Assembly: GCA_036768485.1 (NCBI GenBank)
Contig: JAVLUZ010000151.1
Coordinates: 1,807,330-1,871,329 of the forward strand
Source of the DNA: Mermis nigrescens
Lineage: Eukaryota > Nematoda > Enoplea > Mermithida > Mermithidae
DNA length: 64,000 nucleotides
Direction: 5' to 3'
Shown: in pieces, positions 47,601-60,910 of the stretch
How the letters are laid out: the number at the start of each line of letters is the position of its first letter
How positions within the stretch are numbered: the stretch's first letter is position 1
The notes under the pieces: model-generated
What the model saw: the letters and a program-made list of their open reading frames with translations, nothing else
Told to the model about the DNA's origin: nothing
Databases searched by the model: none
Program-made: the position numbers and the translations under genes

Positions 47601-48239
47601 TGCAACGAAAAGTGTCGCATTTTTCGCAATCACCATCTCTAACTCTGGTATCTCTACACAATGATTTCATATATCACGAAAGACCGAAAATTGCAATCTT
47701 TAACATGTCCTGCCTGTGCAACTTTTAGCATCCTTATACCTAAGCACTTCACGCGAGCGAAATCTGCGCAGAAAAAGGTAGCTATGGCCTTTTCAACTAA
47801 AAAAAGTTTTATACATAAGTCGACAATAAAAGAGCAGTAATCAGCGCGGCGTGGCGCGAATTGCATTGAAAAGCATTGAAAGTAGATTTAGTTATTTGGC
47901 CAGCGCGAAATGGAAAATTTTGGAAATTAACGCATTTTTGCCGCGAAAATTCTGGCAGAAATTTACCATAATGTAAACCAAGCACAAAATATTTTTTAAA
48001 ATTGCGAAACGTTCATTCGCAAAGCTTGAAATATGGGGAAAAGGTGGATGCGATGCGCGCAGCGCGGCGTTGCGCCTGGCCTGGCTTGGCTTGGCTGGTT
48101 GGCCAAATTCACAGTAAGTAAGCCGTTGCTCAGTTTTGAAAAACCTGGATAACATGCTTCTATGTACTTTAAAAAAATATTACTTAAACAAGTGGCCTAG
48201 GAAAAGTGATTTATTAATTTTGAGAGATCGTAATTTACG

Positions 48240-50450
48240 TCGCGATTTTACTTTACTATTTCAATTATGAGGGACAAGCGATCAAGTACAAATTCTCAGT
48301 CGAAATCGCGTCCATCGGTATCTGCAAAAGGTCGAATCGTGCCTCAAATGTCACAATCCGGTCCGCGATAACGACATGGACGTCAGATGTGATCTCTGCG
48401 AAATGTGGGGACATGCCAAGTGCTTTGGAATCGATCGCGGGACGTATAATACTCTTAGTCGTCTAAAGTCACAGAAGTTTTTCTGTGAAGGCTGCTTGCC
48501 GAAGATTGATTGCCTTCTACGATTAGAACAACGAATGGAACTGATGGAAGCCCGCTTTAATGAACTTCAGGTAAAAATGGAAAAATAGAAAATAACTTTT
48601 CTTCTTCAAATCCTGTAACATCGGAAACCGCTGGGAACAGATTTATCGAAATGATAAACGAGTCGATCGAATCGGCGTCCAAAAGTAAAAATGCCGTTCT
48701 CTTTGGTTTACCCGTTTCTGATGATGACCTCGCAAACGTTCGCAAATTGCTGTCCTTCACGCATGACAATAAGAAAGTTCCGTAGGTAAAGCCATCGGAC
48801 GTCTTGTATGTTTTTCGTGATGGTCCGGCAAACGAAAACCAACCAAGGTTTCTTAAAGTCATTTGTGTTTCGTGCCAGGTAAAAACGAATTTTATCAACT
48901 TTATCAATAAGATCGTGATCAACTTTATCACAAGAACTTACGAGCTGGACCTGATCTTGCAGCAGCAAAATGCACGGACTTTGCGCGATAAATCAAGTGT
49001 TTTTCAACCCAGTTCTTTCTTTATTAATTATGCCGAAAGTCAAATTATTCGCAAATCGGATAAATATGTTTTATTTTCGCTAAATTCCGTTAATTTATAG
49101 GTAATTTCGCCCCAGCAAAAAAAGAAAAATTATTACAATTGTGGCAGAATTTTAAATAATAATATAATCGACCCGAAAAACGTTCCAAATTCTAACTGTG
49201 TAAATAAATTGTGTTCTATTCTGTTCAATTCGCGCAGTGTATGTAACAAAATTGCTGGTTTGCATTTGCTTTTGAGTTCTTATATTATGATTCAATTTTT
49301 ATCGTTGAAACATGGCTGACTGATACTTTTAGTGATTCTTTGTTAGTTGCAAATTTTGGTTATTCAGTTTTTAGAAACAATCGTGAAAAAAGAGTAGGTG
49401 AGGGTCTGTCTGTCTGTATTATCTTCAAAAAATTTGTCTCTGAGATTAGTTAATACTTTCTCAATTTACTGTACTGCTTAAATTATTGCCTGCGATCTTT
49501 TTACTTGTTCTATTACATACACGTTCATTTTGTGCTATAGACCTCCTAATTATTCTCTACACGACAAACAAAAGCAAGATTTTTAAATCTTTTAAATATA
49601 TTGTTTGATTATAATAAAACCCTTATTGTTTTAGGTGATTTTATTCTACTGAATATTAAATGGAATAAAACTGATGTATTATCTGAAAATAGTATGTCTT
49701 TCAATTTTTTCGAAACCGTTAATAGTTATGGATTATATCAACATGTACATCACCCTACCTTTGGGTCAAAATATTCTAGATTTAATATTTAAATCTGATA
49801 AATCATTGATTATTGATTGCAAAACAAGACCTCCTTTTGCTACAAGTGATCATGATTCTATTATTTTCAAAAGTTTACTACCGTTTGAAGTCAGGCGACA
49901 AGTAGCTGTGAAACGTAATTTTGCAAAAGCTTGTTTACTTTTCTTGCCAACAGTGGCCAGGCCATTGATCTTTTCTACTTCTGTGACAGTAGACGATTTG
50001 TCTAATCATTTTTTATCGGTGATGCAATATCTTATAGATTCCTTTGTTCCGTTTTCCTAACCTGGTAGAGTTAATAAATATCCCAAAAATATAAGACGAC
50101 TGTTGTCCAAGAAATTAAAATTCTGAAGAAAATCTAAATTTGATCCTATGTTCAGGAATGCTTACTCTAAATATAGTAGACTTGTAAGGAAAGCTATATA
50201 ATGGAATATTATTGTGCACAGGAACGTAAATTGTTTAAAAAAGGATCCGATTCTAAGCATTTTTATCGTTTTAGTATTACTAAGAAACATCCGTCAAACA
50301 AGATGCCCGGACAACTCTATTATCAACTCAGACTTGCAAAGAGCGAATAAGCAAGGTTTTGAGCACTTAGAAAGTTTTCCGACCGGAAAATCAGTTGGGG
50401 AAAACAAGGCGATTTTGCTAGAAAATTTTCCAAGACTTCGTATTTAAGTC
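48240..50450 (+). mobile_element. Decayed CR1/Jockey-like non-LTR retrotransposon (ORF1 and endonuclease part)
   Basis: ORF1 remnants show a PHD-like finger, C-x2-C ... CDLC ... GHAKC ... CEGC (48350-48500), as in ORF1 of CR1-group LINEs. Then comes FGLPVSDDDL, a motif shared with such ORF1 proteins. About 49200-49880 holds a frameshifted AP endonuclease: LFNSRSVCNKIAGL, CYRPPNYSL, LIVLGDF and TSDHDSIIF are readable in different frames. A linker with KHFYRF follows near 50250. The reverse transcriptase is missing, and many stops show it is dead. Apparent ORFs here (e.g. 48376-48588, 49674-50060) are fragments of it. Confidence 0.85.
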
Positions 50451-51512
50451 AAAAAATTAAGAGCAAACGAACCAACTCTTGAAAGAATGCTGTTTTACTT
50501 TTGGAAAAACACTTATAGTCTTTTTCACATAACTTCGTGCATACATTTCAAGAAGTTTTATCGACAGTGAGCCGAGGGGTACGATAATTTTTTATCAGAT
50601 CAATGATAAAATCGCAATCTGTCATCTTCGGAGATATTTTTGATATTTATGACTGAAGTTGTGCGAAACAGACTACAGATATTCCATGAACCAAAACTCG
50701 GAAAACAGCCGATTTTCCATGTCTTGAGACTTTTTAAATGGAAATGAATCCGCACTAGGAATGTATTCACCTGCAGAATTTCTTACTTTTCTTAAAAATC
50801 GTGAAAAGGTGGTGTTTTAAGCGTTTTTAGCGATCTTTCAGCTTACCTGTGTCAAATTTTTTGCGTCAATTTTGTCTATATTTTGTTGAATATACTCAAA
50901 TTTTTAAACATTATTTGAGATTTTATATTTTTATATTTTGCAAAGGAATGAAATCGTCAGAAATGCCTGTTAATTGTGGTTTTAAACGAACATGGAGGGG
51001 ATAGGCGGCAGACTCCTGGAATGAAAAGTAATTTTTGAACCTAACATGGGTCCCTCAAAGAAAAGAATAAAATTCATCGAAATTGGTCTGAAACAACGCC
51101 AAAACAGGTTTTTAGGTTAGGTGCTCTGAGCTACAAAATGCAAAATTTTACTGCGCTTCAATTTATTGTTTATCTATAATTTTGGCCTTTAACCCCGCTT
51201 AGAATCGCTAAAATTTGAGTTAGTTACATACATGTACAGCATGGGAATTCTGTGGGAGGTCAGGTCCTAAAATTTTTTAAAAAGTGCCTCTTTTGGGCTA
51301 AAAACTATGGGTACACGTCAAAAACACTGTTTCTTGACGTTTCAGACAATGCTCGCTCGTTAAAGAACATAAAAAAGTAAAAGAAATCTGAAAAAATTTG
51401 AAGAATTGAGTTAAATTGAACAAAATATTGTCAAAAAATGCGCGTATGGCGCTAAGCAAGCGCCTAAAATTTGAGATTTTGGGCCAAAAATAAGCTGAAA
51501 ACGCCTAAAAAG

Positions 51513-51786
51513 CACACCTGGGCGTTCGGGTGTGGGGTTTGAAGGAGGTATGCAACCACCCCCTCCATCCCCCCGAGAAACCAAAACAACCCCCAGAAAC
51601 CGAAATAACCCCACCGAAATTCAATTTTTTTATTTTTTTTGTTTTTTCGCAATTTTGATGCCAATGGATAGTGCTCGATGAGAAATCTTGAAAAATGGTG
51701 TTTTTCGCCATGCCATCATTTTTAAGGCCATTTTTTGACCTTTGAACAATCTTGCACCCCCAGAATTTCGGTGCCACTAGCCTCTG
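51513..51786 (-). mobile_element. hAT-type MITE, family B copy 10
   Basis: Starts CACACCTGGGCG; flanks CTAAAAAG and CTGAAAAG (7 of 8). Confidence 0.85.
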
Positions 51787-51864
51787 CTGAAAAGACGAAT
51801 TTTTAAACTAACTTTCACCAACTTCTACAAATAATCGACAATTCTGGGGGAAGACAGTCGCAGC

Positions 51865-52135
51865 CACACATGGGCGTGTGGAGGGAGGGGGAATTTGGGC
51901 GGTATGCACCCCCCAGAGGTTGAAATACCTCCTCCCCTAGAAATCCAAATAATCAAAATAACCCCCAGAATTCATTTTTGCTTTTTTAGCGATTTTTTGA
52001 TGCCATTGGATAGTGTTCCATGAGAAACGTCGAAAAATAGTGTTTTTTCGCCATACGACCACTTTTAGGACCATTTTTGAACCTTTGAAAATTTTTTCAC
52101 CCCCTCCCCCAGAATTTTGGTGCTGCCCACCTATG
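51865..52135 (-). mobile_element. hAT-type MITE, family B copy 11
   Basis: Ends CACACATGGGCGTG and GCTGCCCACCTATG; flanks GTCGCAGC and TTCGCAGC (7 of 8). Confidence 0.88.
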
Positions 52136-52855
52136 TTCGCAGCCATTTTGCGGGGAATCAGCTACCATTCTAAACGAGGAGGAATTTGCCAATAACACAT
52201 ATGGTTAGTTATGTAGATCTTTGCAAAACACACAAAGGTCAAAGTTAAGAAATCGTTTGTCGATTTAATGATGTGAAATCAATTGTATCAATGGTTTTCA
52301 GCGTTGATTTGTTTTGTTTTATTATGGAATAAAGTAGAAATTTGTTGGAATTTTTCGTGAAAATTTTCTGCACTATTGCGAGTAGATAGAGCTCGCCGTG
52401 TGCGCTCAAAAATGCCTTTATTTTTGCTTGTTTGCTAATAGTTCTCGAGATATTTTACCTCGAAAGTATCGCCCCCCCCCCAAAGTAAAATCCTGGATAC
52501 GGGCTCGGTCATAAAACAAGGTGCGTAATACAATTTTAAAAAAATCTAAAATCTCTAAATATTAACATTTCGACGTATGAGTACAGAATTGCGTGTTTCT
52601 GACGTCTTTGATCATGTTTATGCGTTTTCTGTCATATTTAAAAATTGCGTCGCTTATAAAAATCGACGGAACGATACTTATTAGGCAGGTTAAAGCGCAA
52701 ATGTCGTGCAAAGCAAAAGCATCTCTGAATACTCAAACAAATTTATCATGTAGGAATTCTGGATGTGGCTATGACTCCGAGCTGAAGGCAGAGTGTCTAC
52801 TTGGCGAAAAACTCAATTTCATCAGAACAGCGTCACCAAATTACTCAATTTAGAG

Positions 52856-53640
52856 CAGGGGCGAATTTAAGGGGGAAGGCGGCCGCCCCCCATTGGCTTC
52901 TTTACATAGGTAATAACATTGTAAACGAAATAGCACGCTGTAACATCTAAATTATGTATGTTGGTTGCTTACTTTTTATTTGTATAAAAATTGATCGACA
53001 GGTCATTCTGATCGACCTCCTGATCGAAATATTCGCGAAATTGGACTCAATAAAATCGCGTGTACATGTGTGCTTATGACTTGTCTAACATGGGTTTTCC
53101 AGGAGCTTATGTAAAAAAACGTGTTTTCCTTCATGACCCGTTGACTATTTGTATCCGTAGAAGTGTAATGCATCGCCGCGCACCCGCATCAGTTGCTTCA
53201 GATGTCTTTTGGTCAGCTGCAGGTGAAGATGCAAGCTCACCCTTTGCTATAGCCAAAGCGTTGTTATAAGTACACGGATATTATGAAGAGTGCTTAGCTT
53301 GCTTTAGATGCGTATACGTCAGCTGCGTCAAGTACATTTACACGACACAAGCTTACCACTTCGTGCACGGTATATAGCAAAGAGCCTGAACTCCTGAAGT
53401 CCCTGAAATCCCAAATTTTTCTGAAATCCCTGAACTCCCTGAAATCCATCGGAAATGTGCAATACTCCAACTCGTTAAAAGCTTGTATTAGGTTTTCTGG
53501 GTTGGCCCAAGTATACAATATAAAACACCGAAAAAAACACTATTTCGCGCGTTGAGGGCAAATTTTTCGACCTATTTTTTACTGTTTTTGGAAAAGTTGG
53601 GATACCGCCCTCCATTAGGAAAATCCTAGACCCGCCACTG
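52856..53640 (+). mobile_element. Non-autonomous hAT-type element, 785 bp
   Basis: Starts CAGGGGCGAATTTAAGGGGG, ends CCTAGACCCGCCACTG; flanks ATTTAGAG and ATTTAAAG (7 of 8). It shares both ends and the segment near 53530-53600 with the 40977-41618 element. No transposase is evident. Confidence 0.82.
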
Positions 53641-53723
53641 ATTTAAAGCTAATTTCCAAATCATAATCGAGTGAAAATTTCACCCAATTATGCTTATATG
53701 CCACGGCCCATGCGGCACGGCAC

Positions 53724-53986
53724 CATACGTGGGCAGCAAGAAAATTCTGGGGGGGGGTGCAAGATTTTTTTGAAAGTCGAAAAATGGCCTTAAAAATGGT
53801 GGTATGGCGATAAAAACACCATTTTTCGACGTTTCTCATCAAGTACTATCCATTGGCATCAAAAAATTGCGAAAAAAACGAAAAAAATTTTCAAAAATTG
53901 AATTCTGGGGGGTATTTTGATTTCTGGGGGGGGGGTATTTTGGTTTCTGGAGGTGCATACCCCCCAAACCCCTACGCCCAGGTGTG
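53724..53986 (+). mobile_element. hAT-type MITE, family B copy 12
   Basis: Perfect duplication CACGGCAC (53716-53723, 53987-53994). Ends CATACGTGGGCAGC and CGCCCAGGTGTG. A good reference copy for the family. Confidence 0.93.
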
Positions 53987-54609
53987 CACGGCACTGCCTC
54001 ATTGTACCAACGATGCTATAACCTGTTTCACTCAAGTTTCCGAACCTATAGATACTTACTCATATTTTATGCAGCTTTCTATAGCCGGTAGCTACACAAC
54101 ATCAAGGTATCATCATCAAAACCGCATCGGCCCTGATTTATGAAAATCTTACATATGTATGTACATTCAACAAAGCATTATCACAAATTCCTAAAAATTT
54201 TATTGATCCGCTTATTTAAATTATATTATGCGATTAATTTTTCCGCTTTCACAGTTTCATTCAAATCACTGCTTATTATAACATTAAATTTTTTTTGTGA
54301 TCTGGGTATATTATACCTATACTTACGTATAAACACGGCATGCTCTCTTGCAATTTTATTTTTATCCATCAGTTTAGCATCTTGAAGTAAATCGACATGA
54401 AACTAATTTACCTTAGAAAGTTATGCACAATCAGATAAATCGTTCATTCCCTTCTGCTTGACACAAGGATACAATAACATTCAAGAGGCAGGTACGCGCT
54501 ATCTACCCTACTATATTTATATACTGACACATCTTTTACACCATGCACACAAATAGATATCAAATGTGACTTGATGGCATTCTGCTTCATGCGAAATACA
54601 TGTGTCTAA

Positions 54610-54869
54610 ACAATAGGTGGGCGGCACCAAAGTTCTGGGGGTTGCATGATTTTTTCAAATGTCGAAAAATGGCCTTAGAAGTGGTGGTATGGCGAAAAAA
54701 CACCATTTTTCAACGTTTCTCATCGAGCACTATCCATTGGCATCAAAAAATTGAGGAAAAAACGAAAAAAAATTTCAAAAATTGAAATCTGGGGGTATTT
54801 TGATTTCTGGGGGGTATTTTGATTTTTCGGGGGGTGCATACCCCAAACCCCCTCCCACGCTCAGGTATG
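54610..54869 (+). mobile_element. hAT-type MITE, family B copy 13
   Basis: Ends AATAGGTGGGCGGC and CGCTCAGGTATG; flanks GTCTAAAC and GTCCAAAC (7 of 8). Confidence 0.88.
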
Positions 54870-55879
54870 GTCCAAACGCAAAACAATCACTAGGTATATG
54901 ATTTCAGAAAAATATAACAAACAATTTCTGCAGCAATATAGAGAAATTAAACGGGCTTTCCGGAAAACTAAACATGCGAGAGAATTAAATTTCACAATTC
55001 GAGGAAAATAAAGATTTATGGGAAAATTTCCTATGCATTTTCGGGTTTTTATCGACTTTAAATACACTAGACGCGATTCATAACGGAGCATTGATTGACA
55101 AGTAAAATCATTCGAATCAGCTTCATTAATATTCCCTTCGTCAGCGACCGGCTTCATTAAATATTCTGTTTATCGAGCGAACCCGAGTTCCGTACTTACA
55201 CGCTTAAGGTTATGAACATTTTTTGTCAGATGAGTAAGGATACTTCGAAATTCGCTATGAGACCAGGCAATAAAAATTATGGTCGCAAGTATGACACCAT
55301 GCCATGTAAGTGAACTTAATATATATCGGCGGCTGACGCCGCCGAAGAAGGGTATCGTTCTATTTCAATGTGTTTCTGCTCGTGAGCAGGATTAACACAC
55401 ACAAAACATAGAGCGTTTTGCGAATTCAAAATGAGCATTCGTCGACTTTTCATTTATGCATATGATTAACTGGAAAAGCGACACTGCAAATTTATGCCGC
55501 TCTATTTTTCCAATGGTTATTTTTTAAAGAAACTATTGTCGTAGATTGCACGTTACTGCACATAAACAAAAAACTTCGGGATTATCTCGAGGTTCGCGAT
55601 TAAAGTTTGAGATTAGCTGAGCGCGACATCGAGATTTATATTGCAACTGGTTTAATCTGATCAGAGCTCGCGCTCAGCTAATACTCAGCATTAAGGATTT
55701 AATACCGAGCTCGCGATTATCTTCAGCATTAGATATTGCAACCGGGCCCTGTAGGATACAATCTTTGTCATATTATGAAGTTAAAACCACTTTTGTATGT
55801 AATTACTTTGAAGTTTTAAAGAGCTATCGAGCAAATGAAACAGACTATAGTCCGTTTCCCGGAACCTATTGTCTGTTTC

Positions 55880-56057
55880 CAGTGGCAGATCCAGGATTTT
55901 CCTATGGGGTGGTACCCCTATGAGGGGGCGGAAACCCTGACTTGGGCGGAAAAATTAGCCGTTTTAACCCGAAAATCGCTGAAAATCGCTCAAAAATCCT
56001 TAATTTTGCGCACTATTTTGAACCAATGGGGGGCCGCCCCCTTTAAATCCGCCCCTG
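55880..56057 (+). mobile_element. hAT-type MITE with CAGTGGCAGATCC ends
   Basis: Perfect duplication TCTGTTTC (55872-55879, 56058-56065). Ends CAGTGGCAGATCCAGGA and TAAATCCGCCCCTG. It is inserted in a copy of the TAGTCTGTTTCAT-type repeat. The ORF across it is not a gene. Confidence 0.92.
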
Positions 56058-56399
56058 TCTGTTTCACATAAAGTGTATGTGCAAAAATCTTAAGAATTAT
56101 CATTGTCGTTAATTTAATTTTCTGTGCAGTTTACAATGCCCTCTATTTGTGACACGATCAGAAAAAAGGAAGAAAAACATTAATAAGTAAGCGAAATGAA
56201 ATCGGTCGTTGTAAAGTGACTGCAGAAATGTGCTTAGCTGACATTGTGTCACTTTTGGTGAGCTTAGTGATTTACAACTATAGTCTTTTTCACATGAGTT
56301 TGGGCATGAATTTCAAGAATTTTTTTCGAAAGTTAGTCGACGGATGGAACAAAAAAGACGCAATCAGTGGGCTCATTGTCGGACATAGTTTTTAAAATT

Positions 56400-56480
56400 T
56401 GGGTTTACGACAATTGGGTGAAAGACATTTGGGTGAATGACAATTGAGTGAATAACAATTGGGTGAAGTGAAAGACAGCA
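56400..56480 (+). repeat. Short degenerate tandem (GACAATTGGGTGAA)
   Basis: Four or five variants of GACAATTGGGTGAA in tandem; the complement (TTCACCCAATTGTC) recurs at about 61580-61655. Confidence 0.85.
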
Positions 56481-56510
56481 GGGATGTACTTGTGACGCTC
56501 TGGAAAACAT

Positions 56511-56741
56511 CTATAGTCTGTTTCATTTATGTTTGAGGTTTTCTTCTGAATTCAATCCGCACGAATCGGGCTACAGAAGTGGTTTAAACTTTTGATGCAG
56601 TAATGCGCTTTGGCAATGGCAAGCTTCTCACCGTAACTCGAAATACTATAGAATATCACAACTATACTATTAGTTTAAAACACTTTTGTAGGTACTCTAA
56701 ATTTTTTAAAAAACCTCAGAGCTAAATGAAACGGACAATAG
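56511..56741. mobile_element. Short TIR element with CTATAGTCTGTTTCAT end, copy 2
   Basis: The left CTATAGTCTGTTTCATTTAT...GAGGTTTTC and the right AAAACCTCAGAGCTAAATGAAACGGACAATAG are inverted copies of about 30 bp. No flanking duplication was read. Confidence 0.75.
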
Positions 56742-57295
56742 CACTGCACTTTCAACAGTAACTTTGAAATCCTTCCGTTCTTGCTTTGAAAGATCTTTAA
56801 TATTTGCTGAACTTGCAAAGAAAAATGCTCCGATGGAACAAAAAAGACGAATTTTGGATTGTGGATTGTTAAGGATGTAAAAGGAAGGGACTAGGAAAAA
56901 GCTCCTAATGCCTAAAGTCGTAAAATCTGTTAAATATCTTACTTTCTCTAAGCAACGCAAAAATCGAAGTATATTCTGCGGTTTGCAGATTGAATTAAAC
57001 TATTCAACCGAAGAACCGATTGAAAAAGCTGCAACTTAGCTATGCAGTAACTATATAAGAAATTAGATGGAGTAAACTATAAGCGACTTTGCAAGCCAAT
57101 TGCATGAAATAGCAAATATCGATGCATTTAAGACAATCAAAGAAAGTGTTGGTTTAAAGCAGTAGGAAACGCATAAGCTTAAACAGACTGCATGCAGGTA
57201 CGCTTGCATGCCCGTTACGATTGTATATACTTAGCAATAGACGTCAGGTTTCTTTGACATAATGGTCATGATAACAAAATAAAACGCCTGGAAAT

Positions 57296-57513
57296 ACATT
57301 TGCAATTACTGTCATTCTTGCGGTTTTCTTTTGAATTTGATTTTCATAAATTAGGCTACAACAATGGTATAAAATTTTAATGCAGTAATGCACTTTGACG
57401 ATAGCAAACTTCTTACTATAACTGTATATAAAAGTACAGGGTTAGTTTAAAACACTTTTGCAGGCACTTTAACTTTCTTCTAAAACCTCAAAGCTAAATA
57501 AAACGGGCTATAG
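57296..57513. mobile_element. Short TIR element, copy 3
   Basis: Shares GGTTTTCTTTTGAATT, GCAGTAATGC, TTTAAAACACTTTTG and the right end AAACGGGCTATAG with the copy at 56511. The left end is eroded. Confidence 0.6.
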
Positions 57514-57989
57514 TTTTCTATTAATAACGATAGAGGAAGCAAGTCAGCGTTGCAATCTGCAAGCAATTTACAACTGGTAAACATTTTAGATTATGTTCAT
57601 GCATTCGCATGTGAAGCAATAAAAATTAATTAACGAAGGTTGCACTTTTTTAGAGGCCGCAGAATATACTTCGATTTTGTTGCAAAGTCTGATTTTTGAC
57701 ACATTTCGCGACTTTAGGCATTTACATAGGTAGCTTTTTCCTAGTCCCCTTCTTTTACATCCTTAAATCCACAATCCCTTGCATATAGTATATTAATTTC
57801 CATCTAACCATTTTTATTTGCTTGTACCCTCGTTTAATTAGCACGATTTGAGTAAATCGTTCAGTAAACACATACGGTTAACATGCCAAAATAATGACAG
57901 CAGTCCAAGAACTCGGAAAACAATATTGTTCTGAATATCAGCATTATCTTTTTTAAACAAGATAACCTCTTATTTAAACAGATCGATGG

Positions 57990-58550
57990 TTTTCAGCATA
58001 AACTTCGCGCAACTACTGTGTGTAAGGAACACTTACGCTCAGATTCGTAATCCTGTCGTTACATGGAATATTTTGAAAACAAAATTAAGCCCTTGCAACG
58101 CCCTGAAAGTAAATTTAATCTTCAGTTTAAAGTTTACATATCTACTGGATGTAAAGAAAACACACAGCCAGATTGGAAATCCTGACCTTAAGGAAGACAT
58201 TTTGAAAAAAATTAACGTTTCGCAACGCTCTGAAACTTAAATGAATTTGTAGTGTAAACTACACATTAATAATAGATGAATAGTGCAAACTTTACACAAC
58301 TACTGCATGAAGAGAAGATTGACAGTCAGATTCATAATTTTGACGTTAAGTAGAACATTTTGAAAAAAGCTTCAGCAAGGCTCTAGACCTGAAGTTAATT
58401 TGCAGTGTAAACTTTACACAAGTACCGAGTGTCAATATGATTTTAGTAAGATTCGTAATTCTGATATTACTCGGATATTATGATCAACATTTATGAAAGA
58501 ATTATGTCCCCACAATGACCTAAAGACAAATATTAAATGTAAATCATTTT
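57990..58550 (+). repeat. Old tandem repeat, about four units of about 135 bp
   Basis: Each unit carries a variant of CTTTACACAACTACTG, CAGATTCGTAAT, GACGTTA and CATTTTGAAAA in order. It explains the ORF at 57986-58240. Confidence 0.7.
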
Positions 58551-58719
58551 ATACCACTGTTTAGTAAAAGCAAACGCGCGCAGCTGGCGTATCACGTTTG
58601 ATTCCTGGTAAATTTTTAGACTTGAGGGCATGTCCAGACGCATAAAAAGAGAAGTTGGCCGAAAAAAAGAGGATAGAAACATGATTAACACACTCAATCA
58701 TTGACTTTACACCTCCCGA

Positions 58720-59660
58720 AAAAGCTAAATATTTATGTAAATAAATACAATTAGCTGTGATGTATACTCCTCAGAAAGTACTTTATTTGTATTTTATTCG
58801 ACCTATTCCGACTTATAAATAGAGAATTTAGCAAACAAAATACGGTCAAAAATGTAAATTCCACCATCCACCACATTGTAAAGTTTAAAAATCTGACGTA
58901 ACTCTCCATTGAGTGTAAAGGAATTATGTTTGAATCAATTTGTAGCCTTTGAATCGTAGTACGTTTGTGTGCGGAAAACTTCTGTTCCGCACAATATTTT
59001 AGTTATCTACCGATCAAAATAGGGATGAAACATGCTTTTTTGCCAGTTTCACACCCCTAATTTCGAACTTTACACCCTCGTAAATAAATCATTATTTCCT
59101 TTTTCAACGCGGTTTCCCGCGGCATGTAGCCCTTGGGAGGTACTTTATTTCTGTTTCTTTCAATTTATCGCGACTTATAAGCGGAAAAGTTGGCAGATAA
59201 ATCTTCGACAAAATCTGTTTTTTATGCCATTTATTAGAGTGTAAATTTTATACCCCTAGATCTAACTCCGTATTGAGTGTACAAAAGTTTGCTGGTAAGC
59301 AGAAGGTAGCCCTTACGCCGAAGTACATTTCTATCAGAAAAACACCTTGGGACTCATAACCGGAGTTGTTGGCAGACGTAAACAATAAATCGATAACTCG
59401 ACTAAAATATGTTTTTTCATCCCCCAAATTTTCACACTCTTTACACTCCAATTCGAGAACTGATGCAAAATTAACAAAAACAAAAAATCAACATCTAGAA
59501 AATTGTTTCCTCTAAATCTATGCCATTAAATTGTATAAGTGAGTTGTCTACAAGCCTAAGGGAAAAAGCGACAAATTTGATAATTCTTACAACGTTACGC
59601 CAAAACTTTGCACGTTCTTTATACAGTCGGTGTTGAGTGTAAAGAAAAACAAAAAAACAT
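58720..59660 (+). repeat. Diverged long-unit tandem repeat
   Basis: About three diverged units share AGTACTTTATTTSTRTTT, GACTTATAA, and ATTGAGTGTAMA. Non-coding; unit boundaries are uncertain. Confidence 0.5.
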
Positions 59661-60199
59661 CAACAGCAAATTCTTTATCGTCTCTCTTTTAAAAAAACCG
59701 CTCATATGTTGGAGGTACCCAAGTATATTATAGGTACGCGCTTAAGCGCTACCCATGATAGAGACCTGAGTCAAGCTGCCTAAAAAATGGCTAATGTTTT
59801 AGCCAAGGTTAGAGCATTGAAAGCTACGGTCGTCGTTTTGATTCATGCACTTTAATTCAAACCTTTGGAGAGCTCTTAAACGTAGGAGGTGATGCAAAAA
59901 TTTTTCGACGCTTTGGATACAAAATCATTTTTTTGATTATAATATTTCGCCATAAATTTATTTGAATTTTTTCGATATTTTTTAATCATTTTTGGTGTTA
60001 GAAAGATAGCACATCGTCAGAAACGCCAAAAAAGGATGTTTTTGACACGATCTACGGGTTTTAAGCCCAAAAAGGCATTTCGAAAATTTAGCTCATTTAT
60101 CGTAATTTGTTCTTTTTAGTTTCGATTTCTTACAGAGCTATACAAGTCCCTACATATACATATTTGTTTGTTTGGCCCTTGTTAACCCTTGACTCAGTA

Positions 60200-60480
60200 G
60201 CCATAGTCTGTGTTATTTATTCGAGAGCTTTTAAGTAAGTTTTTGAAAGGCTACAGTAAGCGAAACAAGACGAATTACTGTAATTCGGCAGATCAGCTTA
60301 GTGAGGGCGATTGTTTGGAAGTGTTCCATTTTTAATGCACTAATCCGCCCATATAAATTTAATTTAGGCATTCTTTAATGCTGGGACATGTACCACAGTA
60401 AGTGCGCTGAATAAAAAGCTATCGGCTGGAATGGAATCCGGGTCCTTCGACGACAAGCAGACGCAGTTGATTGATCTGCT
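60200..60480 (-). repeat. Interspersed repeat with tRNA-like end, related to 16010-16260
   Basis: On the minus strand both loci end in a GGRTTCSATTCCAGCC-like B box. They also share TCGAGAGC, GGCTACAGTAAGCG-like and ACTGTAAT-like blocks. This fits a tRNA-derived SINE. Confidence 0.45.
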
Positions 60481-60710
60481 GGAAGACGAGAATAAATTAT
60501 GCCGTAAAAATGTTGTTGAAGAACCCTTCTTTGTGTAACTGCTGTCAGTAGTTACACGCCTTTTGAACTCCGGTTCAAACGCCTATGACGGGAAGGTAAT
60601 ACCCCAACAGGCATTAAAGCCGATGACGAGCTAAGACGGGCTATAGCGGTATGCCTACCACGCTCACCATGCAATTATGCACTAACCGATAGAACTCATG
60701 CAGGGGCGGA

Positions 60711-60910
60711 TTTAGGGGGGGGGCGGGAGGTGACCTGCCCCCCCCCCCATTGGCCCAGAATAGTGCGCAAATTTAAACATTTTGAGCGATTCTTAGCGAT
60801 TTTCGGGTTAAAACGGCTAATTTTTCCGCCCAAGTCAGGGTTCCAGCCCCCCCCCCCCCCCCTTAGGGGTACCGCCCGCGACCCTTAGGAAAATTCTAGA
60901 TCCGCCACTG
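60711..60910 (+). mobile_element. hAT-type MITE with CAGGGGCGGATTTAG ends
   Basis: Starts CAGGGGCGGATTTAGG, ends CTAGATCCGCCACTG; flanks AACTCATG and AGCCCATG (6 of 8). Long C and G runs inside. Confidence 0.85.

Noticed and set aside
48020..48130. Iterated CTGGCTTGG-type stretch as part of a gene
   Set aside because: A short low-complexity run with no supported reading frame.
52577..52684. Short ORF starting MSTELRVSDVFDHVYAF
   Set aside because: Only about 35 residues, no splice context, and no family I can support.
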